A DNA stretch of 64,000 bases from Pseudotabrizicola formosa (GTDB taxonomy: Bacteria; Pseudomonadota; Alphaproteobacteria; Rhodobacterales; Rhodobacteraceae): the NCBI RefSeq assembly GCF_002900965.1, contig NZ_PJOM01000001.1:248001-312000 (forward strand), in the 5' to 3' direction. A program made the translations under genes and the position numbers. The notes below the pieces were generated by a model that was given only the letters and a program-made list of their open reading frames with translations, made no database searches and was not told the origin of the DNA. Below are positions 17,462-25,158 of the stretch, piece by piece; position 1 is the first letter of the stretch, and each line of letters begins with the position of its first letter.

Positions 17462-17493
17462 GCAAGTCTCCGCGACCTTGCATAAAAAACGGA
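17462..17493 (+). ncRNA. Candidate preQ1-I riboswitch
   Basis: P1 is GCAAG (17462-17466) paired with CTTGC (17477-17481). The 10-nt loop TCTCCGCGAC ends in C17476, the position that pairs with preQ1 in known class I structures. The 3' tail is A-rich (ATAAAAAA, 17482-17489). The loop bases TCCG (17469-17472) pair exactly with CGGA (17490-17493) to form the H-type pseudoknot. That CGGA contains the only Shine-Dalgarno-like GGA before the start codon, so ligand-stabilised folding would block translation. The downstream gene encodes a queuosine-precursor transporter, the expected regulon member. Confidence 0.8.
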
Positions 17494-17497
17494 TCAC

Positions 17498-18121
17498 ATG
17501 ATGCAAAAACTTCTGCCTGGCATTGTTGCCATGGCCGCGACTGTCGTGGCCTCTAATATTCTTGTGCAGTTTCTATTCGGCCAGTGGCTGACCTGGGGTG
17601 CATTCACCTATCCGCTGGCCTTTCTGGTGACGGACCTGACCAACCGTCTGTACGGTGCCCAAGCCGCGCGGCGGGTGGTGTTCACCGGCTTTGCCGTCGG
17701 TGTGGCCTGTTCTGTGATCGGCACGCAGATCATGGGTGAATTTGGTCCCTTGGTGACCTGGCGGATCGCGATCGGCTCTGGCGTGGCATTCCTGACCGCG
17801 CAACTGCTGGATGTCGCGGTGTTTGACCGCTTTCGCGGCGGGGTCTGGTGGCGCGCACCTTTGATCTCGACTTTGGTCGGATCATCGGTCGATACGGCGC
17901 TGTTCTTCTCGATTGCGTTTTCTACCACGCTGGCCGGGCTGGAACCTGGCAATGATGTCACTTGGGCCAATGAGGTTCTGCCGCTGCTCGGGCTGGGGCC
18001 TGCTGCCCCGTTGTGGGTGTCGCTGGCTGTCGCGGACTGGGGCGTCAAGCTGTTGCTCGCTTTGGTGGCACTTTTGCCATTCCGCATTATTGTCAGAAAA
18101 TTGACCGCACCGATTGCGTAA
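17498..18121 (+). CDS. Queuosine precursor transporter (YhhQ/VUT family)
   Basis: A 207-aa membrane protein with about six hydrophobic segments. The family features are FTYPLAFLVTDLTNRLYGAQAARRVVF and the C-terminal ADWGVKLLLALVALLPFRII. YhhQ-type proteins import queuosine precursors (preQ0/preQ1) for tRNA modification. Two ATGs are possible (17498, 17501). The second is 7 nt from the GGA that is sequestered in the riboswitch pseudoknot and is the likelier start. The riboswitch supports the preQ-related substrate over other VUT-family solutes. Confidence 0.9.
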   Translation: MMQKLLPGIVAMAATVVASNILVQFLFGQWLTWGAFTYPLAFLVTDLTNRLYGAQAARRVVFTGFAVGVACSVIGTQIMGEFGPLVTWRIAIGSGVAFLTAQLLDVAVFDRFRGGVWWRAPLISTLVGSSVDTALFFSIAFSTTLAGLEPGNDVTWANEVLPLLGLGPAAPLWVSLAVADWGVKLLLALVALLPFRIIVRKLTAPIA

Positions 18122-18127
18122 AAGCAT

Positions 18128-18150
18128 TTGACAGCCACAAAATCTGTGGC
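18128..18150 (+). promoter_or_regulatory. TTGACA plus GCCACA/TGTGGC dyad
   Basis: Immediately after the transporter stop a TTGACA hexamer (18128-18133) abuts an inverted repeat GCCACA-N5-TGTGGC (18134-18150). It may be the promoter/operator of the following short transcript. No clear -10 is present at 16-18 nt, so a short terminator stem for the transporter gene is an alternative. Confidence 0.35.
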
Positions 18151-18191
18151 AGGCTCTGCATATCGGCAACCAATTGAAAGGAGGTGATCCA

Positions 18192-18248
18192 GTGTCTAGA
18201 GTGATATTGGAGAGACGTGTCGGGACAGTCATGGGGGGTGTTTTCTAG
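18192..18248 (+). CDS. 18-aa peptide with extreme Shine-Dalgarno
   Basis: GTG-initiated ORF encoding MSRVILERRVGTVMGGVF. The leader GAAAGGAGGTGATCCAG (18176-18192) is complementary to about 17 nt at the 3' end of 16S rRNA, with AGGAGG 7 nt before the GTG: as strong a ribosome binding site as can be built. The stop codon lies inside a small hairpin (CTAGGGG / CCCC-TTAG, 18245-18262). A further imperfect hairpin (about 18277-18302) and a strong terminator at 18318-18350 complete a unit of about 200 nt. I do not recognise the peptide. It could be a microprotein, the coding part of a dual-function small RNA, or a ribosome-capturing leader. Confidence 0.6.
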   Translation: MSRVILERRVGTVMGGVF

Positions 18249-18317
18249 GGGCAACCCCTTAGTCAACCAACCTTTGATTGGGACAGGTTACCTAACTGGC
18301 CCATCTCCTTGAACTCG

Positions 18318-18350
18318 GAAAGGGTCGCCGCACACCGGCGATCCTTTCTC
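18318..18350 (+). terminator. 13-bp intrinsic terminator
   Basis: GAAAGGGTCGCCG (18318-18330) pairs along its whole length, with one G-T pair, with CGGCGATCCTTTC (18336-18348) around a 5-nt CACAC loop. TCTCGTTTCC follows. It ends the short transcript carrying the 18-aa ORF and insulates arfB downstream. Confidence 0.8.
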
Positions 18351-18400
18351 GTTTCCGGTGCCGCGCGTGACCGGCGGTTGCCAAATTGAGCGCGCAAGGC

Positions 18401-18478
18401 GCGCATGCCTTTATCTCGTTGGCGCTTGCGCGCCGCCTCGGACGTTGCCTCCGGCGGGGATATTTAACAACAGGAAAT
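18401..18478 (+). repeat. Dispersed element, GGATATTT-N3-AACAGG family
   Basis: GC-rich complementary segments (GGCGCGC near 18400 and GCGCGCC near 18430) precede GGATATTT-AAC-AACAGGAAAT at 18458-18478. The tail matches 35072-35092 except in the 3-nt spacer. It fills most of the gap between the terminator and arfB. Confidence 0.55.
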
Positions 18479-18525
18479 TGGCGGGCGGCCCTTTCGTTGG
18501 GGCGGGCCTTTGCTATGGTGCGGAT

Positions 18526-18951
18526 ATGTTGCGGATCACAGATACAGTGTCGCTGGCCGACTGGGAGTTGAGTGAAAGTTTCACCCGGTCACAAGGGCCG
18601 GGGGGGCAGAATGTCAACAAGGTCGAGACTGCGGTGGAATTGCGGTTCGAGGCCGAACGCTCGCCGCATCTGTCGGGGCCGGTCAAGGCGCGGCTGAAAA
18701 AGCTGGCCGGTCGGCGCTGGACGCTGGACGGGGCGATATTGATCCGGGCCGAAGAGACACGCAGCCAGGCCCGCAACCGCGAGCTGGCGCGCGAGCGGCT
18801 GGCCGAGCTGATCCGGGCCGCGTTGGTGGCCCCGAGACGACGGGTCGCCACCAAGCCAACATATGGCAGCACCTTGCGCCGGTTGAAGGCCAAGGCGGTG
18901 CGCGGCGATGTGAAGGCCGGGCGCGGCCGGGTGGAGGGCGAGGATGACTGA
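18526..18951 (+). CDS. arfB: Alternative ribosome-rescue factor ArfB (YaeJ)
   Basis: A 141-aa release-factor-like peptidyl-tRNA hydrolase that frees ribosomes stalled without a stop codon. The catalytic GGQ is in SQGPGGQNVNKVETAVELRF, and the C-terminal tail is rich in Arg/Lys (RRVATKPTYGSTLRRLKAKAVRGDVKAG...), which in ArfB enters the empty mRNA channel. It lacks the codon-recognition domain of true RF1/RF2. The ATG at 18526 gives the normal family length. It overlaps the PLP-enzyme gene by 8 nt. Confidence 0.93.
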   Translation: MLRITDTVSLADWELSESFTRSQGPGGQNVNKVETAVELRFEAERSPHLSGPVKARLKKLAGRRWTLDGAILIRAEETRSQARNRELARERLAELIRAALVAPRRRVATKPTYGSTLRRLKAKAVRGDVKAGRGRVEGEDD

Positions 18952-20197
18952 AGCGATGGAGGCCCGCCGGGCCCGGTTGATGGGTCCGAATGTGCCGACA
19001 TTCTATCGAAGCCCGGTGCATATCGTGCGCGGGCAGGGGGTGTGGCTGTGGGATGCAGAGGGCAAGCGCTATCTGGATTGCTACAACAACGTGGCACATG
19101 TCGGGCATTGTCATCCGCGTGTGGTGGCGGCCATCGCACAGCAGGCGGCGGTGCTCAACACCCATACCCGCTATCACCATGATCTGGTGCTGGATTATAT
19201 CGAGCGGCTTACCGCGACGCTGGGGCATGGGATTTCGCAGGCGATCATGGTCTGTACCGGGTCAGAGGCGAATGATCTTGCCTTGCGGATGGCGCAGGCG
19301 GTGACGGGCAAGACCGGGATCATCGCGACGGACGCCACCTATCACGGCAATACCGCGGCGGTGAGCCAGCTTTCCACGCGACGACCCCCGATTGGCGGCC
19401 GGGCACCGCATGTGCGGTTGGTGCCGTCACCCGAGACGCTGGCCCCTTTGGGCGGCAGCGCAGAGGCGCAGCCGGCGGCGTTTGCTGTGCATGTCGCTGC
19501 GGCGATTGGCGAGTTGGAGGCAGCGGGCTTTGGTTTTTCTGGCCTGATGCTGTGTCCGGTCTTTGCCAATGAAGGCTTGCCGGAGGTGGGGCCGGGATTT
19601 CTGGACCCGGTGGTGGAGGTCGTGCGCAAGGCCGGCGGGCTGATCCTGTGTGATGAGGTGCAGCCGGGCTTTGGCCGGGTGGGCAGCCAGTTCTGGGGGC
19701 ACGACTGGCTGGGCTTTGCGCCCGATGTGGTGACGGTTGGCAAGCCGATGGCAAATGGACACCCGGTTGCGGCCTGTCTGGCGCGGCCCGAGGTGATGGC
19801 AGCGTTCCGCGACGCTTTTGGGTACTTCAACACTTTTGGCGGCAACCCGGTATCGGCGGCGGCCTGTCTTGCCACATTGCAGGTGATCGAGGAAGAGGGA
19901 TTGCAGGCCAAGGGGGCTGCCACGTCGGCCTATCTGCTGGAGCGTTTGCGTTCCCTGCGCCACGGGCGGATTGCGAATGTGCGCGGCGTGGGCATGTTCT
20001 TCGGGCTGGAGTTCGGCGGTGAAAACGCAGGAGATTTTGCTGCCGATCTGGTAGAGGACATGGTGGCGCGCGGATTTTTGTTGAACCGGATCGGGCGCAA
20101 CGGGGCGACGCTCAAGATCCGCCCGCCGATGGTGTTCGGGCGGGCCGAGGCCGACCTGTTGGCCGATGCATTGCAGACTGCCCTGGACGCGGTATGA
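18944..20197 (+). CDS. Class III PLP enzyme, possible phospho-lyase
   Basis: A 417-aa fold-type I aminotransferase class III protein. CTGSEANDLALRMA binds the PLP phosphate, LCDEVQPGFGRVG holds the PLP Asp/Gln region, and the Schiff-base Lys is in VTVGKPMANGHP. Within class III the FYRSPVHIVRGQGVWLWDAEG opening and the partner gene fit the AGXT2L group. These are phospho-lyases acting on phosphoethanolamine or 5-phosphohydroxylysine rather than transaminases. The downstream gene is an APH-fold kinase, overlapping by ATGA, that could make the phosphorylated substrate. An ordinary omega-amino-acid aminotransferase remains possible. Confidence 0.78.
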   Translation: MTEAMEARRARLMGPNVPTFYRSPVHIVRGQGVWLWDAEGKRYLDCYNNVAHVGHCHPRVVAAIAQQAAVLNTHTRYHHDLVLDYIERLTATLGHGISQAIMVCTGSEANDLALRMAQAVTGKTGIIATDATYHGNTAAVSQLSTRRPPIGGRAPHVRLVPSPETLAPLGGSAEAQPAAFAVHVAAAIGELEAAGFGFSGLMLCPVFANEGLPEVGPGFLDPVVEVVRKAGGLILCDEVQPGFGRVGSQFWGHDWLGFAPDVVTVGKPMANGHPVAACLARPEVMAAFRDAFGYFNTFGGNPVSAAACLATLQVIEEEGLQAKGAATSAYLLERLRSLRHGRIANVRGVGMFFGLEFGGENAGDFAADLVEDMVARGFLLNRIGRNGATLKIRPPMVFGRAEADLLADALQTALDAV

Positions 20198-21105
20198 GAG
20201 AGGCTGAAGAAGCGGCCGCGTTGTGGGGCGGGACGGTGGTGCGGCCGCTGCGCCTGCGTGAAAACGAGGTCTATGAACTGGCGCTGCCTGGCCATCGCGC
20301 GGCGCTGCGTCTGCACCGGCGCGGCTATCAGTCCGCAGCTGCGATCCGGTCGGAACTGTGGTGGTGTGCGGAACTGGCGCGGGCGGGGTTGCCGGTGCCT
20401 GCTGCGCTGCCCCTGCCGGATGGCGGGCATCTGGCGGTGCTGGGGTCCGGAAGGATGGCCTCGGTCGTCGCTTGGGTCGAGGGCGTGCCCTTTGGCGAGG
20501 CCGGGGTGCCGCTTGTTGGGGCTGTGGCAGATCAGGCGGCGCAGCATCATGCGCTGGGGCAGCTTCTGGCGCGTGTGCATGCGGTGACAGACCGGCTGAC
20601 CTTGCCCGAGGGGTTCACCCGCCCCCGATGGGACTGCGACGGTCTGGTGGGAGAGAGACCGTTCTGGGGCCGGTTCTGGGAGCATCCGGGGCTGAGCCCG
20701 AAAGAGGCTGCGCTTCTGGCGGCGTCACGTGACTGGCTGACCGCACAGCTTTCGGATCACGGCGGTTCGACAGGGTTGATCCATGCCGATGTGCTGCGTG
20801 AAAACATCCTTGTGACCCGTGGCTCTCTTTCGCTGATCGATTTTGATGACAGTGGATTTGGCTACCGGTTGTATGACCTTGGCACCGTCCTGTCGCAGAA
20901 CCTGTACGAACCTGGCTATTCCGAGATCCGGGCAGCACTGTGCGCGGGCTATGGTCTGGCAGATTGCGCGCAGGTCGATGCGTTTACTCTGGCGCGGGTG
21001 CTGGCTTCGGTCGGCTGGGCGGCTCCCCGCTTGCCGCCGGGCCATCCGGTCCATGCCAGCCACATCGCGCGGGCCGTGATGTTTGCGCGGCGCTGTCTGG
21101 GCTAG
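20194..21105 (+). CDS. APH-fold kinase (homoserine/hydroxylysine/choline-kinase-like)
   Basis: A 303-aa phosphotransferase. The catalytic loop IHADVLRENILV (Asp as base, Asn for metal) and the DFG-like IDFDDSGFGYRLYDLGTVL are those of the aminoglycoside phosphotransferase superfamily. Small-molecule kinases of this fold phosphorylate hydroxyl groups of choline, ethanolamine, homoserine, hydroxylysine and antibiotics. Tight coupling to a phospho-lyase-like class III PLP enzyme suggests an amino-alcohol or hydroxy-amino-acid substrate, with the pair forming a two-step degradation route. It ends 3 nt from the convergent pncB. Confidence 0.75.
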   Translation: MREAEEAAALWGGTVVRPLRLRENEVYELALPGHRAALRLHRRGYQSAAAIRSELWWCAELARAGLPVPAALPLPDGGHLAVLGSGRMASVVAWVEGVPFGEAGVPLVGAVADQAAQHHALGQLLARVHAVTDRLTLPEGFTRPRWDCDGLVGERPFWGRFWEHPGLSPKEAALLAASRDWLTAQLSDHGGSTGLIHADVLRENILVTRGSLSLIDFDDSGFGYRLYDLGTVLSQNLYEPGYSEIRAALCAGYGLADCAQVDAFTLARVLASVGWAAPRLPPGHPVHASHIARAVMFARRCLG

Positions 21106-21108
21106 AGG

Positions 21109-22401
21109 TCAGACCACCACATCCATCGCAGCCTGTTCGCCGACATGGAACACCCGCTTGTAGCGCGCGATCTGATCCGCCGGGCCCATGGCCTTGTTGG
21201 GGTTGTCCGACAGTTTGACGGTGGGCCGGCCATCCGCCGCAATCGCCTTGCAAACAACGCTGAACGGGGCCAGGCCGTCATCAGGGGCAAGGCCACGGAA
21301 ATCATTGGTCAACATCGTGCCCCAGCCGAACGACACTTTGACCCGGCCCGCAAACTGGGCATGCAGTTCGGCGATCTTGTTGACGTCGAGCCCGTCGGAA
21401 AAGATCACCAGCTTGTCCTGCGGGTTTTCGCCCCGGTCCTTCCACCAGCGGATTGCTGTTTCGGCACCCTTGGCCGGATCCCCCGAGTCGATGCGGATGC
21501 CGGTCCATTTTGCCAGCCATTCTGGCGCGCGGGCCAAAAAGCCTTCGGTGCCATAGGTATCGGGCAACATGATGCGCAGGTTGCCGTCATGCTCTTCATG
21601 CCAATCGGCCAGCACCTGATAGGGGGCTTGTGCCAGCTCGGCATCGGAATTTGCCAAGGCCGAATAGACCATCGGCAGTTCATGGGCATTGGTGCCGATG
21701 GCCTCAACCTCGCGTCGCATGGCGATCAGGCAATTCGATGTGCCGATGAACTTTTCCTCCATCCCCTCGATCAGGGCCTGCACCGCCCAATCCTGCCACA
21801 GGAAGGAATGGCGGCGGCGAGTCCCGAAATCGGCCAGCTTCAACCCGTCGATGCGGCGCAATGTTTCAATCTTTTCCCACAACTTGGTCATGGCGCGGGC
21901 ATAGAGCACCTGCAACTCGAACCGGCCCATGGTGCGCAGCACCGCGCGCGAGCGCAGTTCCATCAACACCGCCAGAGCCGGGATTTCCCACATCATCACT
22001 TCGGGCCATTTGCCTTCGAATGTCAGTTCATACTGACCGTCGTGCTTTTCCAGATGATAGGCTGGCAGTTGCAGCCCTTCGAACCATTCCATGAAATCGG
22101 GGCGGAACATCTGACGCTTGCCGTAAAAGGTGTTGCCGCGCAGAAAGGTGCTTTCGCCGCGCGACAGGCGCAGACTGCGGATATGGTCCAGCTGTTCGCG
22201 CAACTCCCCTTCGTCGATCAGATCGGCCAGCCGGATGCTCTTTGTCCGGTTGATCAGGCTGAAGGTCACCGTGGTGTCGGGCCGGTTGCGAAACACCGAC
22301 TGGCACATCAGCAACTTGTAGAAATCAGTGTCCAGCAGTGACCGGACGATCGGGTCGATCTTCCACTTGTGATTGTGGACGCGGGTGGCAATTTCGACCA
22401 T
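21109..22401 (-). CDS. pncB: Nicotinate phosphoribosyltransferase PncB
   Basis: A 430-aa enzyme forming nicotinate mononucleotide from nicotinate and PRPP, using ATP. Typical sequences are LLDTDFYKLLMCQSVF near the N terminus, FGTRRRHSFLWQ, GTSNCLIA, and IRIDSGDPAKGAE with IFSDGLDVNKI at the PRPP/phosphate site. The length is standard. It lies 74 nt downstream of pncA on the same strand, so the two make a deamidating NAD-salvage operon. The gene uses an ATG after a CAGGAG. Confidence 0.95.
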   Translation of the reverse strand: MVEIATRVHNHKWKIDPIVRSLLDTDFYKLLMCQSVFRNRPDTTVTFSLINRTKSIRLADLIDEGELREQLDHIRSLRLSRGESTFLRGNTFYGKRQMFRPDFMEWFEGLQLPAYHLEKHDGQYELTFEGKWPEVMMWEIPALAVLMELRSRAVLRTMGRFELQVLYARAMTKLWEKIETLRRIDGLKLADFGTRRRHSFLWQDWAVQALIEGMEEKFIGTSNCLIAMRREVEAIGTNAHELPMVYSALANSDAELAQAPYQVLADWHEEHDGNLRIMLPDTYGTEGFLARAPEWLAKWTGIRIDSGDPAKGAETAIRWWKDRGENPQDKLVIFSDGLDVNKIAELHAQFAGRVKVSFGWGTMLTNDFRGLAPDDGLAPFSVVCKAIAADGRPTVKLSDNPNKAMGPADQIARYKRVFHVGEQAAMDVVV

Positions 22402-22475
22402 CTTGCGGCTCCTGCACGGCAGTTTAGGCCGTTAAATCAACTGGGCGCTGCGCTGTCCAGTTCTGTCGGCGCTTT

Positions 22476-23084
22476 TCAGCCCTCCAGCCCGATCCCCTCG
22501 ACCGCCAGCCGAGCCAGCATCGCGGTCAGGCTGCCGTCCAGATCAATGGCTCGGCACAGATCCAGGCGCACGGTCACCGCATAGCCCAGACGGACCGCGT
22601 CGAGCGCGGAATAGGCCACGCAAAAATCGGTGGCAAGGCCGGCCAGCACAAGCCGTGACACACCCCTGTCACGCAGATAGCCGTGCAGGCCGGTCTGTGT
22701 CTTTCGGTCATTTTCAAAGAAGGCCGAATAGCTGTCGATGGCCCGGCGATAGCCTTTGCGCAAGATCAGATCGGCGCGGTCCACCTGCAAGTCGGGATGG
22801 AAGGCCGCGCCGGTGCTGCCCTGCACGCAGTGGGTCGGCCACAACACCTGCGGGCCGTATCCCATCTGGATCTGGCTGAAAGGGTCGGCGCCGGGATGAT
22901 TGGCGGCAAATGAGCTGTGGTCTTGCGGGTGCCAGTCCTGGGTCAGCACCACCGCGGAAAACTCGGCCATCAGGGCGTTGATGCCTGGCAGGATCGCGTC
23001 GCCCTCTGCCACGGCAAGCGCGCCGCCGGGACAAAAATCGTTCTGCACGTCGATCACGATCATAGCGTCACTGGATGGGTGCAT
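22476..23084 (-). CDS. pncA: Nicotinamidase PncA
   Basis: A 202-aa isochorismatase-fold hydrolase converting nicotinamide to nicotinate. The catalytic triad is visible as Asp in VIDVQNDF, Lys in LRKGYR and Cys in ATDFCVAYSA. The metal-binding Asp/His/His are in TQDWHPQDHSSF. GGAG precedes the ATG by 7-8 nt. It is the first gene of the pncA-pncB salvage pair, so product and next enzyme are co-expressed. Confidence 0.95.
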   Translation of the reverse strand: MHPSSDAMIVIDVQNDFCPGGALAVAEGDAILPGINALMAEFSAVVLTQDWHPQDHSSFAANHPGADPFSQIQMGYGPQVLWPTHCVQGSTGAAFHPDLQVDRADLILRKGYRRAIDSYSAFFENDRKTQTGLHGYLRDRGVSRLVLAGLATDFCVAYSALDAVRLGYAVTVRLDLCRAIDLDGSLTAMLARLAVEGIGLEG

Positions 23085-23202
23085 CTTGGTCTCCGCTCAT
23101 GGCTTGCAGTAGTGGTAGGGATCGGCACCCGCGTGTCAATTGCCGTTGCGGTTAGGGGCGCACTGGCTTGATCCTGCGCAGCGCTTGGCCTATTGCGCGG
23201 GC

Positions 23203-24105
23203 ATGATCATCATCGCGGCCTTGTATCACTTTACCCGCTTTCCGGACCCGGCGGCCTTGCGCGCGCCCTTGGCGGGGCTATGCGCCGCGCAGGGGGTGAA
23301 GGGTTCGCTGCTGCTGGCGCAAGAGGGCATCAACGGCACGATTGCAGGCGCGCGCCACGGGATTGATGCCGTGCTGTCCCATATCCGCGCGCTGCCGGGC
23401 TGTGCCGATCTGGAGTGGAAGGAAAGCACCGCCGAAGGGATGCCCTTCGGCCGGATGAAGGTGCGGCTGAAGCGCGAGATCGTGACGATGGGCGTGCCTG
23501 ATGTGGACCCGAAGGCGCGGGTCGGCCACTATGTGACGGCGGCAGAATGGAACGATCTGATCCGCCAGCCCGATGTGGCGGTGATCGACACCCGCAATGA
23601 TTATGAGGTCGCCATCGGCACCTTTGCCGGCGCGGTAGACCCGGCCACCCGCAGCTTCCGCGAATTTCCCCAATGGTGGGCCGAAAATCGTGACCGCTTT
23701 CACAACAAGCGCATTGCGATGTTCTGTACCGGGGGAATCCGCTGTGAAAAATCGACCAACTACCTGATTTCGCAGGGGGTGGAAGACGTTTTTCATCTGA
23801 AGGGCGGCATCTTGAAATACCTTGAAGAGGTGCCGCAGGAAGACAGTCTGTGGCAGGGCGAATGTTACGTCTTCGATGGTCGTGTTTCGGTCGGCCATGG
23901 GCTGATCCCCGGCCGCAACGAAAGCTGCGGCGCCTGCCGCCGCCCGGTGATGCCCGAAGGCCGGGATGATCCGGCTTATGAAAAAGGCGTCTGTTGCGCG
24001 GCTTGCGTGACCGAATACACGCTCGAGGACCGCGCCCGCTTTCGGGAGCGTCAACGCCAGATGGAGCTTGCCGCGGCACGGGGTGAAACCCATCTGGGCG
24101 GCTGA
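23203..24105 (+). CDS. trhO: tRNA uridine-34 hydroxylase TrhO (YceA)
   Basis: A 300-aa rhodanese-family protein. An N-terminal acylphosphatase-like part ([30 protein letters not shown]) is followed by the rhodanese domain ([17 protein letters not shown]) with active Cys in [17 protein letters not shown]-terminal four-cysteine segment follows (CGACRRPV..., CCAACV). TrhO makes 5-hydroxyuridine at the wobble base of tRNA. ATG 23203 gives the conserved start [13 protein letters not shown]. It converges with mbfA. Confidence 0.93.
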   Translation: MIIIAALYHFTRFPDPAALRAPLAGLCAAQGVKGSLLLAQEGINGTIAGARHGIDAVLSHIRALPGCADLEWKESTAEGMPFGRMKVRLKREIVTMGVPDVDPKARVGHYVTAAEWNDLIRQPDVAVIDTRNDYEVAIGTFAGAVDPATRSFREFPQWWAENRDRFHNKRIAMFCTGGIRCEKSTNYLISQGVEDVFHLKGGILKYLEEVPQEDSLWQGECYVFDGRVSVGHGLIPGRNESCGACRRPVMPEGRDDPAYEKGVCCAACVTEYTLEDRARFRERQRQMELAAARGETHLGG

Positions 24106-24125
24106 TCTGCGACGCCTGCCAAAGG

Positions 24126-25103
24126 TCATCCCCCGCCGATCAACACACCCGCCGCAAAGACCAGCGCGCCGCCCAGAACCACCTGCAGTGCCGCGCGCAG
24201 AAAAGGCGTCTCCATGAACCTGTTCTGTATCCACGCAATCGCCCAAAGCTCGACAAAGACCACGACAATGGCAACGCTGGTCGCGGTCCAGAAATCGGGA
24301 ATCAGATAGGGCAGGGCATGGCCCATCCCGCCCAGCGTGGTCATCACGCCTGACGCCACCCCGCGTTTCCAGGGGCTGCCACGTCCGGACAACACGCCAT
24401 CGTCATGCGCGGCCTCGGTAAATCCCATCGAGATACCAGCGCCGACGCTGGCGGCAGAGCCGACCAGAAAAGTGGTCCAGGTGTCTTGCGTGGCAAAGGC
24501 GGTGGCAAAGATCGGGGCAAGGGTGGAGACTGACCCATCCATCAGCCCGGCCAGACCCGGCTGCACCCAAGTCAGGATGAACTGGCGCTTGGCGGCACGG
24601 TTTTCCTGGTCTTCCGACTCGGGGTCAATATGGTCTGCGCTCAGCGAGGCTGCCTTGGCAGTGTGGCCCGCCTCCGCCGCCGCCAGATCGCCCAGCAGTT
24701 TGCGGGTGCCCGCATCTGTCGTGCCGGCTGCGGCGCGCAGGTAGAAGGCCTCGGCCTGCTTTTCCATCGCCTCTGCCTCAGCGCGGATGGTGTCGAGCGA
24801 CAGGTTCTCCACCAGCCAGACCGGGCGGCGGGCATAGAACCCGGCGACATGTTCGCGGCGCAGCAGGGGGATCACCTCGCCAAAGCGCTGCCGGTGCAGG
24901 TCGATGAGGCGGCGGCGGTGGTCATCTTCCTCGGCCGCCATGCCGTCGAACACCATGGCGGTTGCGCCATAGCTGTCGCGCAGACGTTCGGCATAGCTGC
25001 GGTAGATGCGGGCATCATCCTCTTCCGAGGAAATGGCCAGCGCCAAAACCTCTTGTTCGGACAGATCCGAAAAGCGGCGCCGCAGGGTCAGGGAAGAGAG
25101 CAT
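24126..25103 (-). CDS. mbfA: Membrane-bound ferritin / iron exporter MbfA
   Basis: A 325-aa fusion of an N-terminal ferritin-like (rubrerythrin-type) domain with a C-terminal VIT1/CCC1 membrane domain. The first half carries di-iron ligands in SSEEDDARIY, AAEEDDHRRRL and EAEAMEKQAEAFY. The second half has about five helices (LMDGSVSTLAPIFATAFA, SMGFTEAAHDDG, and others). MbfA exports iron and protects against iron plus peroxide stress in alphaproteobacteria, where Irr represses it under low iron. A matching inverted repeat lies 10-28 nt upstream of the start codon. No TetR input is known for the family, yet a palindrome cluster follows the Irr-like box. Confidence 0.9.
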   Translation of the reverse strand: MLSSLTLRRRFSDLSEQEVLALAISSEEDDARIYRSYAERLRDSYGATAMVFDGMAAEEDDHRRRLIDLHRQRFGEVIPLLRREHVAGFYARRPVWLVENLSLDTIRAEAEAMEKQAEAFYLRAAAGTTDAGTRKLLGDLAAAEAGHTAKAASLSADHIDPESEDQENRAAKRQFILTWVQPGLAGLMDGSVSTLAPIFATAFATQDTWTTFLVGSAASVGAGISMGFTEAAHDDGVLSGRGSPWKRGVASGVMTTLGGMGHALPYLIPDFWTATSVAIVVVFVELWAIAWIQNRFMETPFLRAALQVVLGGALVFAAGVLIGGG

Positions 25104-25112
25104 GATGAATAC

Positions 25113-25131
25113 TTTCTGGAATCATTCTAAG
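25113..25131 (-). promoter_or_regulatory. Candidate Irr box (ICE) of mbfA
   Basis: On the minus strand CTTAGAA-TGA-TTCCAGA is an imperfect dyad matching the iron control element TTTAGAA-N3-TTCTAAA at 11 of 14 defined positions. It lies directly upstream of mbfA, a classical Irr target. Irr would repress mbfA when iron is scarce. Confidence 0.65.
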
Positions 25132-25158
25132 ATACTCGAGATGCACGCAAAGGCAACA

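Noticed and set aside
18145-18161. Possible sigma-54 promoter (TGGCA...TGCA)
   Set aside because: The GG to GC spacing is 10 instead of the required 12 nt.
18176-18192. Remnant of a 16S rRNA gene on the minus strand
   Set aside because: The match to the 16S 3' tail stops after about 17 nt on both sides, with no further rRNA similarity, and is placed exactly as a ribosome binding site.
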